Notes: generated from the letters alone by a model not told the origin. A stretch of DNA of 64,000 bases from Pseudo-nitzschia pungens (GCA_037355855.1 CM074766.1:2294001-2358000); one strand, 5' to 3'. Numbered from the stretch's first letter, positions 44,634-56,125 are shown. Numbers and translations: made by a program.

Positions 44634-45591
44634 ACGGCCTTCGTCGTCAGCTGAACTTGACAGTACACTTGAGTCGTTCGTCTCCTCTCTGGATCATGAC
44701 CTTGTTTCCAATATGCTCATCGTAAGTGTCCCCGTAGGGTACGAACCCATCCACATCTGGAATAGGGGCTTCCGGTTCTGCCATGGTAGCTGAATCGTCT
44801 GGTCATCTATCCCGGTGGTTCTCAAATAGTTCCTCTCGGGTTTAGGGATATGCCTGTTGAAACTGAACATCAGTGTTCTAAAGCTTGTCCCCGGTCTTAG
44901 ATTCAACTGCTTGGTCGAATGAGTCCATTGCTTGCTTGACGTCATCCATTCTGCTTCGGTGACAGCTCTAACAGTACTAGTGCTTACTGGCAGTGCAGGT
45001 TCACTAAGGATCCGGTGACAATCACCTCCAAACATGCGTCCACATGGACCACGCCAGCGTCCGAGCTTCTCTGTACCATCAGAGAGATCCGTCCAGTAGA
45101 CGGAGTCGTACTACTCGTGTGCTTGGTACAGGGGGATGCCCGGAATGTATTGTCCTTTCCATGCATGCTGGATCACTGGAGACAGTCCTTTGCCTGGTAC
45201 CTGCAATAAGCTCACCACAGAATGCCCAAAGTCGCTTGGGGGATCTCTTCCGGGCAGTCTTCTTCCGAATGCTTCTGCTGAGATGCCCTATGCTGAGCTC
45301 TGCTCTGTTCTCATGGGTAAGGATCTTCAGGCCATCAGCGGCTTGCCTCCTGCTGTGGATAGGGATGAATTCCTCATAGCCCTGGCTGTCGTTCAATCCA
45401 TAACAGGGGACAGTATGCGGGTTGATAGCAGGGAACGCCATAAGAGGTCAAGTCCCCATAGGTCTTGGTAGTACTAACAGGAGTACCACGCCATTCTGTC
45501 CCCGCTGTCTGATGCGGTGTCTTGCTTGGTCTTCTACTAGTACTTGCGCTCCTGCGCTATCCGCTGCTTACTGGCTCTTCAGCAGTGGTTC

Positions 45592-46234
45592 TTAGTACAA
45601 TGTACTCACGGCAGATGGGCGTCCTGAATACAGGTCCATAAAGAGCGTCATGACTGGTTCGACTGCATCGTCGTCCCATCGAACATGCTTGTAAACGGAT
45701 GACAGGCACAGGAGAACTGCGCGCTCGTGTCCATCAGTGTATGTGCGCTCGTACAGAGGGGATGCAGGGCGTTGATTGTAAGACTTGGTACTGAATCCAC
45801 GTCTACATCGTCCCCGCAAGTCTTCAAGGAATCGCCCGAATAGATAGAATAAAACCGTGCATCCAAACGGGAGTCGGATGCGATCGCACATGGGGTCAAA
45901 TCACGGCGGGTCGCGCCGAAGAGGCTCATCGTACAAGTGGGGACTAAAATTTGTTTCGACAGGCTCCAACTTGCACTTGTTTGTCGAGACAGGGTTCTCA
46001 ATCGGTGTAGGTCCGATTCCTGCTGTAGGGACATTGCCTGTCGTGGTATCAACCTTGGTCTGTTGTTGCTGCTGTTGCTGGTGTACGGCAGAAACAAACG
46101 TGGTCGGGTAAATAGGGGTGTGATTGGTCAATTGCTGATTCAGCTCGCTCATTTTTCGTGCTTGCTGGATTCCAGGGGGCATCCCTTGTAGCAATTACAT
46201 GATCACACGTCCGCATTTCTTCTTTCGTGGGCAC
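45592..46234 (-). pseudogene. Retroelement coding remnant, domain uncertain
   Basis: Overlapping frames include RIRLPFGCTVLFYLFGRFLE and a Gln run (CAGCAACAG repeats) near 46060-46085. The composition suggests former pol or gag sequence, but I cannot assign a domain. Frames change several times. Confidence 0.35.
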
Positions 46235-47491
46235 CTGGAGTGGAAGTAGGAGACAACACTATTAAGCAACAGCTTAATATCCAGTGTTCGGGGGTTCCTT
46301 CCCCGTCATCTCCATCTAATGGCTTGGAATCATACTGTCTTGGCGCTCGTCCACACGATTTTGACCACAATCCCTAATTTGGTTGGGACATTTCAGGCTG
46401 TGCTGTAGCCTGTCCCCGAAATATAAAGCCTCATGGAAATAAATCGACCAAACCTTGCTCAATGTGTAGTCAGTGACGCATGCCGGATGAACATCCGCAT
46501 GGGAGGTAACTTGGTCTTCCAATAAAATCATGTTGCGGATCGGACTCACAAGTTCGGAGTGGAGCTACCACATTCTATCCCTGAAGCCCTCGCCATCGAC
46601 CGAAAGACGGGGACCGACTTGCTGATCTTGCTGCTGGCGCAGTCATTTGATACATCAATGCTGAGACAGATCGACGGCGCTACACTTGTAACAGAGCCCG
46701 TCGTAGCAGGTCTATCAACGAGCGTCGTTGCTGTACTAGGCGCACATGCCTTTGGTCATATCTTGTATCGGTCATCCTTATATCTACCATCCTGTATCCT
46801 CTATCCTTGTAAGTCACGAGCTCTGTGAGCGTCACAGTGCTCCTTACATTAGATCGCCTTCAGTTCAGCGCCCTGTCTCTAACAATGCGCTGCGGGTCCA
46901 ATCTGCGCTTATCCCTCTGCTCCAAAGCCATGCGTCCAGGTTGCTGTAGGCTTCTCTCCTGTCAGAGCATCGACGTCGTCCTCTTGCTGCTGTTGCGTTC
47001 GCTGCAGCTGCTCGTTTGCTGCCAGGACAGACATAAACCATATTGTCTCCGACGTTCTGCAAGGAGCGTCTAGCATCCGCTGTGAATCGCGTCTAGCGTC
47101 TGCTGCAAATCCTCGCGTCTAGCGTCTGCTGCTATTGATCCGTTGCTATCGATCCGTTGTCATGGATTTGGCTATCGATCCGTCGTTCCAGGATAAAGCA
47201 ATCGATCGGGCGCTTTCAGTGCAGGAACAAGATATATAACATATTGTCCCCGAATAAAGGATTTGGTGCTGAGCAATTCTTCAGGAAATTTCCTAGGGTT
47301 TCTGGTCTGGGCGCCCACTCGTAAGACAATCTTCTTTCTCGTAGACCAGTCGTCGGGCACTACCGATGACACCTTTTCTTCTGTCACGAGCAAAGATAAG
47401 CTTCTTGTTGAGGATACTGGTGGTTTCAGGGATACTTTTTGCAAATACTTGCAAACATACAGGCCTTTCGGCCGTCAAACGTCATAGGCAC

Positions 47492-48517
47492 TCAGATTCG
47501 CTGTCTATAAGACATACAGGTCCTCCGATGCTGCTGCCGCTGTTGATGCCGCTGCTGATGCTGCCGCCCGTGCCCCTGCTCAATCTCAGATCCAAAGGTT
47601 GAGGTCTCGACAGTGGTCTGGCGTTTGCTGAGCCACAGGATAGGGGCCCTGTGCATTTCAGAAGCATCTGCCGGCAACATCTCATTGGCATCTGGGTAGA
47701 ATTCACTCCAGTCGCGATCAGGGAAGCTAGTCTCATCGAACACCAATTTAGATCGGGCATGCGCCTTGAGATAAGCGAACATGTGCAATACTTCATTCAA
47801 ATGCCCTGTTCTTGCTTGCGCTAAGTATCTAGACATAAGAGATACAGGCATGGCCAGATCCAGTCGCTCAAGTTCACACAACCACCTCAAGACGCCAATC
47901 AATCCTTGGTAGAAATTCTGTTTGCTTGGGTCCAGTTCGGCGGTTACATCAAGTTCAGGTCGATAGTCTGATGTCAACGGGGTTGACACCTTGTTCGGAA
48001 GGTACTTGTAACCATATTGCTCGGTGCCAAGCTCCTTTTCCACCGCGTCGATGGCTTTCTTGGCATATTTCTCAGAGGACATCGCCCATTTGGGGATTGG
48101 GTCAGCAGCCATCCGGGCTGCATTCTCGTTGCGCATTGCTCTCAGTTCCTCAGCAACAGCAAGCAGGATCATATCAGATCGTGGTTGGGTGTTGAGGTTT
48201 GGTTCTTGCTGGATCCTGGAGACTCCAAATACAGTAGGAGCAACAGGGGGAATTCCAGGCGCTCCGGCAGGGGGCAGCGCTCCAACAGGGGTCAGCGCTC
48301 CAACAACGGCGGCGCCAGCGACTCCAGGGGCAGCGCCGCCTCCAGGGACAGCGCCAGGCGGGGGAGCACCGGCTCCAGCGGCGGCTCCAGGTGGAAGAGT
48401 GTCGCTTCCATGGACAGTGCCAGGCGGGGGAGCACCGGCTCCAGCGCCAGGGAAATCTCCAGCAGCGCCGGCTCCGGCGGCGGCTGCAGCGGCTTGGCTT
48501 CTAGTTTGCTTGGCCAT
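47492..48517 (-). pseudogene. Gag-like N-terminus fused to copia RT/RNase H fragment
   Basis: This is a 341-codon open frame. Residues 1-90 are Ala/Gly/Pro-rich with repeats of GAGAPPPG type. Residues from about 140 (PKWAMSSEKYAKKAI) belong to the end of copia reverse transcriptase. The next block, LTSDYRPELDVTAELDPSKQ, and ARTGHLNEVLHMFAYLKAHA lead into the RNase H start TVETSTFGSE, after which the frame runs into low-complexity His/Gln/Arg codons. The YVDD-containing RT core, protease and integrase are missing between gag and RT, so this is an internal-deletion product. Confidence 0.75.
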
Positions 48518-49400
48518 GGTTGTCTTGCTCTGATTAACTAACTTGCTTCAGTTTCTAAACCAAATTCTTTTGTGGTGGGGACTGTTTCCACCCAATTTGT
48601 CGATCGAAGGTTCTGTATCGGTTTCGTGTCGACGTTCGAAAGAAAAGGTATCCGTCAGCATTTTCGTGTCAACGTCTGAAAAAAATATCCACATCGATGG
48701 TTCCGATTCGATGGTTGGATGGTTGGTTACGACCAAAAGAAGAATTCTATTCGGTCTTTCTGCTCTGCTCTGGACCAATCGATTTGATTCTGAGATATGA
48801 CAGATCTCAGGGTTCTTGGCTTGTCTGATTCCAAATTCCCTTGGCTAAAATCAAAATCGATGGTATAGCAGATTCGAGGTTGTCTGCGCCTCGCTGAGGT
48901 TGTCTGCGCCTCATTTGTTGGATGGTCCTGACGTCATGTCCTTGTTCTGCTGGACACTGTCATCACTGGAAAGTACGTGGTGGTCTGTCTCCACGAAAGC
49001 CTTTTCTTTTTCCAGTGTGGTTCCATCCGTTGCAAACGTCCCCTTGAATCCTGTAAAATAACAGGGAATCATGGACGCTGCTTTCTCCACGTCCTGCTTG
49101 CTCCTTCCCCACCGGATCGAGCCTCCATGGTGCCACCATGATGCTCAGCTATTGTACTCTGTACCAATAGACCCCAGAGGTGGATGTGTGGGCTCCGGTC
49201 GGTTTGCGCGTCTGTCTGCTGGGAAGGGCCCCCCATTAACATCAGGGGTCTCGCGATGTCAGCCGTTGGTCCAATAAGCTGATGTTTTACATCCAAGTGT
49301 AGGCATGGATGCCAGTGGTGATCAGCCAGCTGGATTTCATCACGCGCTCTAGCCGGCGTCCCGGTTCGTAGAAGTGGGTCGAGCGGTGGGTCTGATAAAC
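48518..49400 (-). other. Retroelement 5' leader
   Basis: 880 bp between the 5' LTR and the gag-like ATG. It contains a duplicated GAGGTTGTCTGCGCCTC (near 48870-48912). No coding signal is seen. Confidence 0.6.
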
Positions 49401-50322
49401 TGCGTTGATATTGCTCGTCAGCAATCTTCGTAGAACTTCTTCGTAGAACTTAATCGACTCGTAGATAAATCTACTTGTACTGGTCTGTAAATAGGGGAAA
49501 GCCTTAACAATAACAATACATAAAGTCCTGGCAAATCGTGAGTCTACAGTGGACCATTCAAGGTCTATTGCATACACTTAGGCAATACAAGGCACTTCCC
49601 TAGAGGTACATCGGAATCGGTCGTAAGGGAGGGCATGATAGGTGTGTTTATTTTAGAGCATAAAGAAAAGAGTGAAAGGAGCTGAGCCAAAGCGCTCAGC
49701 TCTGTATCGTGACAGCACTCCGATAACTCGTATAATAACAGAGCTCTGTAGCTCTGGTACTGTATTCTACGGGTAGCGAATCGGAGTATCGCTTAATTAG
49801 ATCGAATCGTGCGCTAGCGCTAGCTCGCTTATGCTAGCGCGTTGGGTAACTGTTTGGGCCGGGTATCCGGTCATGGTACATATTATACACCAATGACCCG
49901 ACCCCGGCGGTAGCATCATATCTTAGCATTGGTATCATGGTAGGTTAGCATCTTCCAGTATCTCGTAGCCTTAGCAACCCTAACCCTGTAGCATTTAGCT
50001 ACACCATAACAGGTGCTTTACTCGGGGTACGTACGATTGGTACAAATCGTACGCGGCGACCCTAGTAAACTCTGCTAGCATCCATACTAAACAGGATAGG
50101 CCTGCTGCTAAGCCTGTTGCTAAACTTGCTGCTAAGCCTGTTGCTAAGCCTGTTGCTGAGCCTGTTGCTGAGCCTGTATGCTAGCAATTAGCACACAGCT
50201 CTAGCATTCAGCTCAGCACCTGTTAGTCAGTTACTGGAGGCTGCTGACTGTAGCCCCAGTACATTCTTCTACACAGGAGCCCTACTAGCACAGATCATAG
50301 CACCACCATGAATATCTTCATA
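49401..50322 (-). repeat. 5' LTR of the copia element
   Basis: 922 bp, identical by eye to 41338-42259. Because the element is on the minus strand, this LTR drives transcription to the left, away from the gene at 50431. Confidence 0.92.
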
Positions 50323-50430
50323 ATACCGAGTGCAGCGGCCTTCATCCGTCTTCCCCGAGAGATATCACAGATCGTGGGATTTGATCGAATCCAGAAGTGT
50401 ACTGCAGTTTGCAATCGAACCAAAGTTATT

Positions 50431-51253
50431 ATGAGATACAGAAAATTGAGATTACCTACCACAATTGCAACGGCGATCTATTTCCTCGGCTTGGTGGTCT
50501 TTTTGACAGCACCGCAAGGAGGAAATGCTTTCCAATCGGTGGTCTCCCCATCCAAACCGGGACACACGAAAATTGCCGAAATTCGAACGAATGAACCGCG
50601 CAACAATCCACGCTTGATTCGCACCGCATCGTCATCCGCGGGAACACGCAATCGGAATCGGAGTGTTGCGGCGTTCGGATCGCCACCACCGGGGAGGGAG
50701 GGGGAGGATTCGCTCCCAAAAATAGTCGACGCCGGCGAACTCGACCGGAAGCAATTGGAAGAAATGATTTCGGAGCCACCGATCGAATTCGAATGGAGGG
50801 TTCTGCAACAGGTCCGTTTGCAATGAATGGGCGGATGGAGAAAATTGTCGGTCGGATTGCGTTTGCGGTTGTCGATAGCGGAACGAATTCGGAATGTTTT
50901 GTCGAACGGAACGGACGTGGCTGCCGATAGTGCCGTGGCTTGTGTCGGGGAAGGCAGAAACTCTTGCGTTCCGCAGCGAAATTTGCGGTGGATTCGTCGT
51001 CATCCGTCTCTAACAACATTGTCAAATTTGGATTGTCCTCCATTTCCGTTCCGTTCGACCGCAGATGTTGGGTATCAATATTTTCACCGTGATATTGGCA
51101 GCACTGATAGTTTTCTTTCTGAGCATGAACGCCGTATTGGGTCCGGGTTGGTTGGGTTCAACGCTTGGAATACCGGGGACCGGAAACATCGAAGAGGTAT
51201 CTCCCGCGCTTCCGGGATCACTCGACTTGAACCGTCCCGAATATCGTTTGTGA
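50431..51253 (+). CDS. Small plastid-targeted membrane protein, function unknown
   Basis: Exons are 50431-50811 and 51065-51253 (189 residues); the 253-nt intron is phase 0. The N-terminus has a basic stretch, a hydrophobic core (TAIYFLGLVVFLTAP) and GGNAFQSVV, a variant of the plastid cleavage site with Phe at +1. The second exon encodes one membrane helix (NIFTVILAALIVFFLSMNAV) followed by LGPGWLGSTLGIPG. Residues before the helix (IEFEWRVLQQMLG) are likely conserved. A thylakoid or envelope protein is inferred. I chose the ATG at 50431 because the upstream in-frame ATG at 50308 lies within the retrotransposon LTR. The insertion lies 105 bp upstream and may have replaced the promoter. Confidence 0.75.
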
Positions 51254-51941
51254 AAGTGCGTAACCCGAAGACAAAAAAATGTGGAAACCAGCATTTCGTC
51301 CGTCGCCAACAATCTACAATGCTTTTTTTCCCATTTTGGTAACTACAAAAATTTTGAAAAGACGTACTGACACGCAACGAATCACGGGTATGCCGTACCA
51401 AATTGGGTTGGGTCGTTTTTTGTGGAACTGCAGGCATGGTCGAATCAAATAATGCGACAAACGACGCATTACTACAACACCTCCTTCTCGTGTAGCATTC
51501 GAAAACCATCCGATGCTCGCTAAACACATCCGCTGTTTGACAACGGACGATCAATCCAAATTGAAAATTATCGTTTCAAAAACTCATTCTTTTAAAGTTC
51601 TGTGTTCGCATACTTTTCCAACAACACCGCGACGATGTGACAATGTCCTCTCGTCAAGTTTCAGCTTTTGTTGTGTCCTTGCGGCTTCGTTCCGTTCACG
51701 ACCAATTCGTCTCCCCATCACCAGATTGATATCCCTTTTCGCAAATTACTGATGGTATTTTCCAATCGAACATCTCTGATAAGGGTGCCAAAACAATTGT
51801 ACGATGTTGAACGTTCTACACGTAACAATGGCCTTTGTCGTTGCCAATGTTCCCATCAGACGACCAACAGCGCATTCGTAGAAAACCGTGTGTCGCGATG
51901 TCCGATCGCTGCTGCTGCTGCTGCCTTTGGTGGCCCGGCCG
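51254..51941. other. Convergent spacer
   Basis: The 3' flanks of the plastid protein and CDC26. AT-rich, with no gene or repeat recognised. Confidence 0.5.
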
Positions 51942-52452
51942 TCATCTCGGGCGTCCTATCCCGATCCGTTGAGCCGCGGAGGCTTTCTTCGTTCCGGGAG
52001 TCATGTTCGACCGCTTCAAACGTCCGCCGTCTGCTCCGCCGCTGCCACCCGTTCCGCCGTGCTGCATTCCCACGGCATCTTCCATGCTCATTTTCTTCTC
52101 GCTCACAATCTTCGGAGAACACGGTCGCGCGAACGGCACGCAAATTGGTTCGTTGCGAGTCGGTGAGCAATCGGGTGCGAGTATTACGCAAGCAAGGTTG
52201 TTTTTCCGGATTTCCCACCGCATCGTGCGAGCATCACCCAACGATTTTCTTTCGCGCTGTATCATAACGCATTTCGTGCCGCAACAAATTTTTCAAACAG
52301 GAGAAGCTCTTCCCGGGTTGACCCGGACGAAGCAAAGATTGTAGTAATGGTCGAGACACAAAAACATGATTCTGGTTGTCACTGACCTTTGTATATTCGT
52401 CGATATCGTCCGCCTTCAACTCTAAGCGAGTGGGTGGTCGTCGAAGTGCCAT
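51942..52452 (-). CDS. CDC26: Anaphase-promoting complex subunit CDC26
   Basis: Exons are 52452-52387 and 52109-51942, giving a 77-residue protein. The 277-nt intron is phase 0 with GT-AG borders. The first exon encodes MALRRPPTRLELKADDIDEY, the CDC26 signature that binds and stabilises the APC6/CDC16 TPR subunit. The family is 80-125 residues, so the size fits. Exon 2 (IVSEKKMSMEDA...) is Gly-rich and poorly conserved; it was chosen because it continues the frame to a stop. CDC26 is often missed because the conserved part is so short. It shares a 515-bp divergent spacer with RPP30. Confidence 0.82.
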
Positions 52453-52967
52453 GGCGAATTAGTTTCGAGAATTGCTCGGTGAAGTTCTGTTGTTGGGAGT
52501 TACGTTGTGATAGTGGTATTCGTTGAGAATTGAAAACGATGTCCTTTCCTCGTCAACATGGTGAATCAAGTCGATTGCTTCCGCATTCCGCGTTTTCAAA
52601 ATTCAAAAAACATAAATAATAATGTTGTTGGAATGAGTTTCGTTTTGGAGGGAAGAAATCTGTCTTCGGTAATCTTAGTGTCCCCTAAATATGTCCCTCT
52701 TCGAAATTTCTGCCTCCAAGCTTTACTGTAAAGTTCGGGATAAACTTTCACTCTCAGCCCATCACCATCCGAAAACCATTCACTAAGCAACGATTGATTG
52801 ATTCATTCATTCTTTGACCAAAAAGCATCTAACGAAGCTATCGAGAGTCAACCAAGGGGTCAACCTCTGCATCGCGCCAAAGTCACTCGACGCTTCGTCA
52901 CGGTCGTTGTCAAGACGCAAGCTCTCCGGTCGTTGGTAAATACGAGGCAAGAAAAGCTAACAACACG
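52453..52967. other. Divergent spacer between CDC26 and RPP30
   Basis: It holds both promoters. An open frame at 52596-52790 on the minus strand has no recognisable product and is not called. Confidence 0.5.
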
Positions 52968-54082
52968 ATGGGGAAAAAAGGAAGCAAGAAACTGCGCGGA
53001 AGTCGTGGGTCTCGAGTCGGAAGCAAGGAAATCTTCGATTTGATGGTCCCCGTACCCAAATCCCCGGGGCAAAGAACTGCGAGCGTGGAGTGCAAGCTTC
53101 TCGTGAAAGAAATTCGCGATCGATTGGAATCGACCGGTTTCACGCACATGGCGCTGACGCACACAATTTACGGACGACCCAAACCGGAAGACCGAGCCGA
53201 GGTTGCCCTTCCTGCTTCGTTGTGGTCGACGACCTCGTCGACGTCGGCCAACAACAGCAACAAACCGAAGAAGCGAAAACTGAACGAATCGTCGGTAACA
53301 AACGAAGCCGGCGAGCCGAAAATACGCATTCTGCGACGACTTCACGTGGTGATCGAAAACCAGTCCGACATGGGAATTTACCTTTCGAACGGACCGCAAC
53401 AAGACTTGCTGAACGAGTACGACCTCGTTTCCATCTGCCCGACAAACGACTGCGACCTTTCAGTCGGCCTGCACGTCGGCCACGATGGCGGACATCATCA
53501 CGGTGGACTACACCGCCCGCGGTCTGAAACTTCCCTACCGGATCCGGTCGTCCGACGTCAAGGCCGCCACGGAGCGGGGGGCGACGTTCGAGATTCCGAT
53601 TGCGCCGGCACTCCTCCATCCTGAAGCAGCGCAAGGCGTTGGTGCACGCCTGTCAGGAACTCGTGAACAGCAGCCTGGCAACGAAACCCCGCATCGTGAT
53701 CAGCTCCGGGGATCGGATGCTCGATGGTGCGGACGCCGGTGCCCTGGCGCTGCGATACCCGGGAGATTTGTCGAATCTCTGCAAGACGGTGATGCATTTC
53801 GATGCCGCAACGGCGTGCAACGCCATGGGATCTGCCGCGGTGCGAGCGGTTCAGAGGGGAAAGGAACGGCGTTTCGGGAAAACGGGTGTCGTTGGTGGTG
53901 TAACGCTGATCAAAAAGAAAGACCTGGTGATTCCGAAACCGATTGCATCGAACGCAACGACGGAAGAAACCAGTGACGAAAAAACTGAGCAAAAGGTGAT
54001 CGAATCCAAGGAAGAACCAAATTCTGAGATGGACACGCAGGATGACGACGAGCATAGTGATGATGGTTTCATTGCCATGTAG
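52968..54082 (+). CDS. RPP30: Ribonuclease P/MRP subunit RPP30, reading frame broken twice
   Basis: RPP30 is a core protein of RNase P and RNase MRP that helps mature tRNA 5' ends. The N-terminal block IFDLMVPVPK is followed by GFTHMALTHTIYG and RILRRLHVVIENQSD. The frame must then advance by one base near 53448 to read FQSACTSATMADIITVDYTA and RGATFEIPIAPAL, and by one more near 53606 to read SSILKQRKALVHACQELVNS and VISSGDRMLDGADAGALALR. The reconstructed protein would be about 370 residues with an acidic C-terminal tail. Conservation is continuous through both breaks, so introns cannot explain them. A literal translation stops at 53624. Because the gene is normally essential and single-copy, sequence error or an expression-level frameshift is more likely than decay. 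Confidence 0.85.
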
Positions 54083-54244
54083 TGTAAGCTCAATGATCTA
54101 TCTATTGCAACGATTACGGATATACAGAGAAAGTCACGCACGTTCTATACGATTCAAAATTCCTATTATCAAAAGAAAAGCAGTTGTTTTCGTAATTACT
54201 GTAGCAAACAGTTCATTGTTTCGCTGACTAGCTAGCTAGCAATC

Positions 54245-56125
54245 CTACTCCACTCCCACCGCCTCGCGCACCTTGAGTTGTCTCAGGGCCCTCGCCGCGG
54301 CTTCGATCGTCTCGTCGGTCTTGCAAAAGGCCACGCGGATGAAGCTGTCGGAAACCCCCTCCTTCACCCGGTCCAGCGAGAAGAAGGGGCTCGACGGTAT
54401 GCACAGCAGACCGACCTCTTCCGCCATCCACTGGCAGAGGGCCCAGTCCTGCCGCGCGACGCCGCCGGGAGCGGCCTCGTTGTCCGCCAGGAGGTAGTCC
54501 CGGGGAATCACTTTCCGGATCTCGGGTCCGGCGCGCGCCAGGATGAAAAAGCCGCCGCCGGGGGTGCGCTCGTAGTCGGGCACCGCGAATCCGGCGTCCG
54601 TCAGGGCCTCGACCAGGAGGTCTCGCTTCCGCGTGTACTTGGCCTTGAGGTAGTCGTAGTACGAGGAGTGGCCCTCGTAGGGCAGATCGGCGCGCTCCAG
54701 GGACCGGGCGAGGGCCTCCTGGGTGACGGTCGAGGCGCAGAACTGGACGTACGGCAGCAATTGGTGGATGGGGCTCAGCAGCCGCTCGGGTCCGATGCAC
54801 CTTCGCGGTGTTGGAAGAGAGAGAGAGAGAGAGAGTTCACGAAACGGAGGCAGGGTGTTGTGAGTTCGAATGCGAGAGTTCAATGCCCGCGTGTCAAACC
54901 AATCGCGGTCGACAGTCCGTGGACATTCGTTTCACGGCATTCATTCCATCAGCATGCGTTTCGTCCGCACAAACGCCGAGGCGCGCTTGCGTTGCACGGT
55001 TTCGTTTTGGTTTGTTTTGGTGTTTGTTTCTGCTTACCATCCTACCTGCCACCCCGTGGCCGAAAAGGTCTTTCCGGCCGACGAGATGGTGATCGTCCGG
55101 TCCCACATGCCGGGGAGCGAGGCAAAGTGCGTGTGTCCCGGGCACAGGGGAGAATCGCTCTGCGGGTCGGCATCCTTCGGTGGCGCGTGGATGATGTACT
55201 TGTAGACCTCGTCCGAAAGGACCACGCAGTCCGGTCCGGCCAGGTCCAGGGACTCGGCGATGACCTCCATCTCGGCCCTGGAAAATATCTTTCCGGTGGG
55301 GTTGTGCGGAGAGTTGAGAATGATCGCCTTGGTGCGGGGCGAGACCACCCGCATCAGCTCGTCCTTGTCCAGCTTCCACTCTCCCCCGGTGAGGGTGGTG
55401 TCGTCGTAGGCCTCGAACCGGAGGGGAACAAAGACGGGTGTCCCGCCGGCCAGCTTGACCTGGTTCACGTACAGATCGAAAAAGGGCTCGAAGAGCACGA
55501 CCTCGTCGCCGGGTTGGACCAGGGTCTGGAGGCTCAGATACAAGGCCTGGCTCGCCCCCACGGTGACGGCGACCTCGTTCATGGCGTGGATGTCCTTTCG
55601 CATGTGGATGGAATACCGCCGGGCCAGCTGGTTGACCAGGTTGGGATGGCCCGCCGGTCGCGTGTACTGGTGCGGGGACTGCGCCGAATCCAGGACGGCC
55701 TCCACCAGGGAATCGACGGCAAACTTGGGGGGGAGCCAATCCGGGAATCCCTGGCCGAGGTTGACCGGATCGTGTTCCTGGGCGATCCGGCCGAATTCCG
55801 TCCAGACCGTCGGTCCGGTGCTGTCGCCGAGGCGCTGGATGGCCTCTCCCGGGGCGCTCAGCGCGAGTCCCCCGGTGAGGCTGCTCCCGGTGGCGTTGCG
55901 GTTGCTGTTGCGTTGACCGTTGCTGTTGCCGTCCCCATTCACCGCCGCGAGCGGCAAGGAGATTGCCCCGCTCCTCGTTTGTCTTTGGTGCTGTAGATAC
56001 CGGTGTCCTTCTCTAGCCGAAGGAACGAACGCCACGGTTGGATGCCGCGACGACAATTCCACCAGCAATCCTATGCAAACCGCCAGAACCGGAATCGAGT
56101 GCTGACACCATTGAACACGAACCAT
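54245..56125 (-). CDS. Class I aminotransferase, kynurenine/glutamine transaminase type
   Basis: Exons are 56125-55038 and 54800-54245 (547 residues); the 237-nt GT-AG intron splits a Trp codon in GWQVGWCIGPE. It is a PLP enzyme: the internal aldimine Lys is in SSAGKTFSATGWQVGW, the Asn/Pro block in ILNSPHNPTGKIFS, and the substrate Arg near FIRVAFCKTDE. The N-terminal domain has VNLGQGFPDWLPP and HQYTRPAGHPNLVNQLA, typical of KAT/CCBL enzymes. The start at 56125 gives a hydrophobic leader (IPVLAVCIGLLVELSS) ending in PTVAFVPSA, close to the diatom plastid motif, so plastid import is plausible. Codons upstream of 56125 are low complexity. Confidence 0.9.

Larger units (their letters stand above)
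42260..47265. repeat. Retroelement interior with recurrent GTCCCCG heptamer and diverged internal repeats
   Basis: The heptamer GTCCCCG occurs about fourteen times on the plus strand between 42260 and 47260 (for example 42260, 42313, 42582, 42736, 43102, 43195). The copy at 42260 abuts the LTR as the polypurine tract CGGGGAC on the element's strand. Blocks between copies are partly related to each other: 42375-42455 resembles 42775-42830, and 42370 resembles 43150. Confidence 0.7.
41338..50322 (-). mobile_element. Ty1/copia LTR retrotransposon, about 9 kb, rearranged interior
   Basis: It is bounded by two LTRs at 41338-42259 and 49401-50322. The element reads on the minus strand: gag-like ATG at 48517, then reverse transcriptase/RNase H fragments. 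The likely primer-binding site follows the 5' LTR (TTATCAGACCCACC, similar to an initiator-tRNA-Met site). A polypurine tract, CGGGGAC, abuts the 3' LTR. ATAC on both sides (41334-41337 and 50323-50326) is a candidate target duplication. The pol parts are present out of the usual order and no single frame encodes a complete polyprotein, so it is non-autonomous. Near-identical LTRs imply recent insertion despite the broken interior, so it was probably mobilised in trans. Confidence 0.88.

Noticed and set aside
52596..52790. Small 64-codon gene between CDC26 and RPP30
   Set aside because: No motif, no conserved start context, and it lies in a divergent promoter spacer.
54278..55996. Plus-strand open frame of about 572 codons across the aminotransferase
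   Set aside because: It lies opposite the aminotransferase exons and runs through its intron without family motifs.
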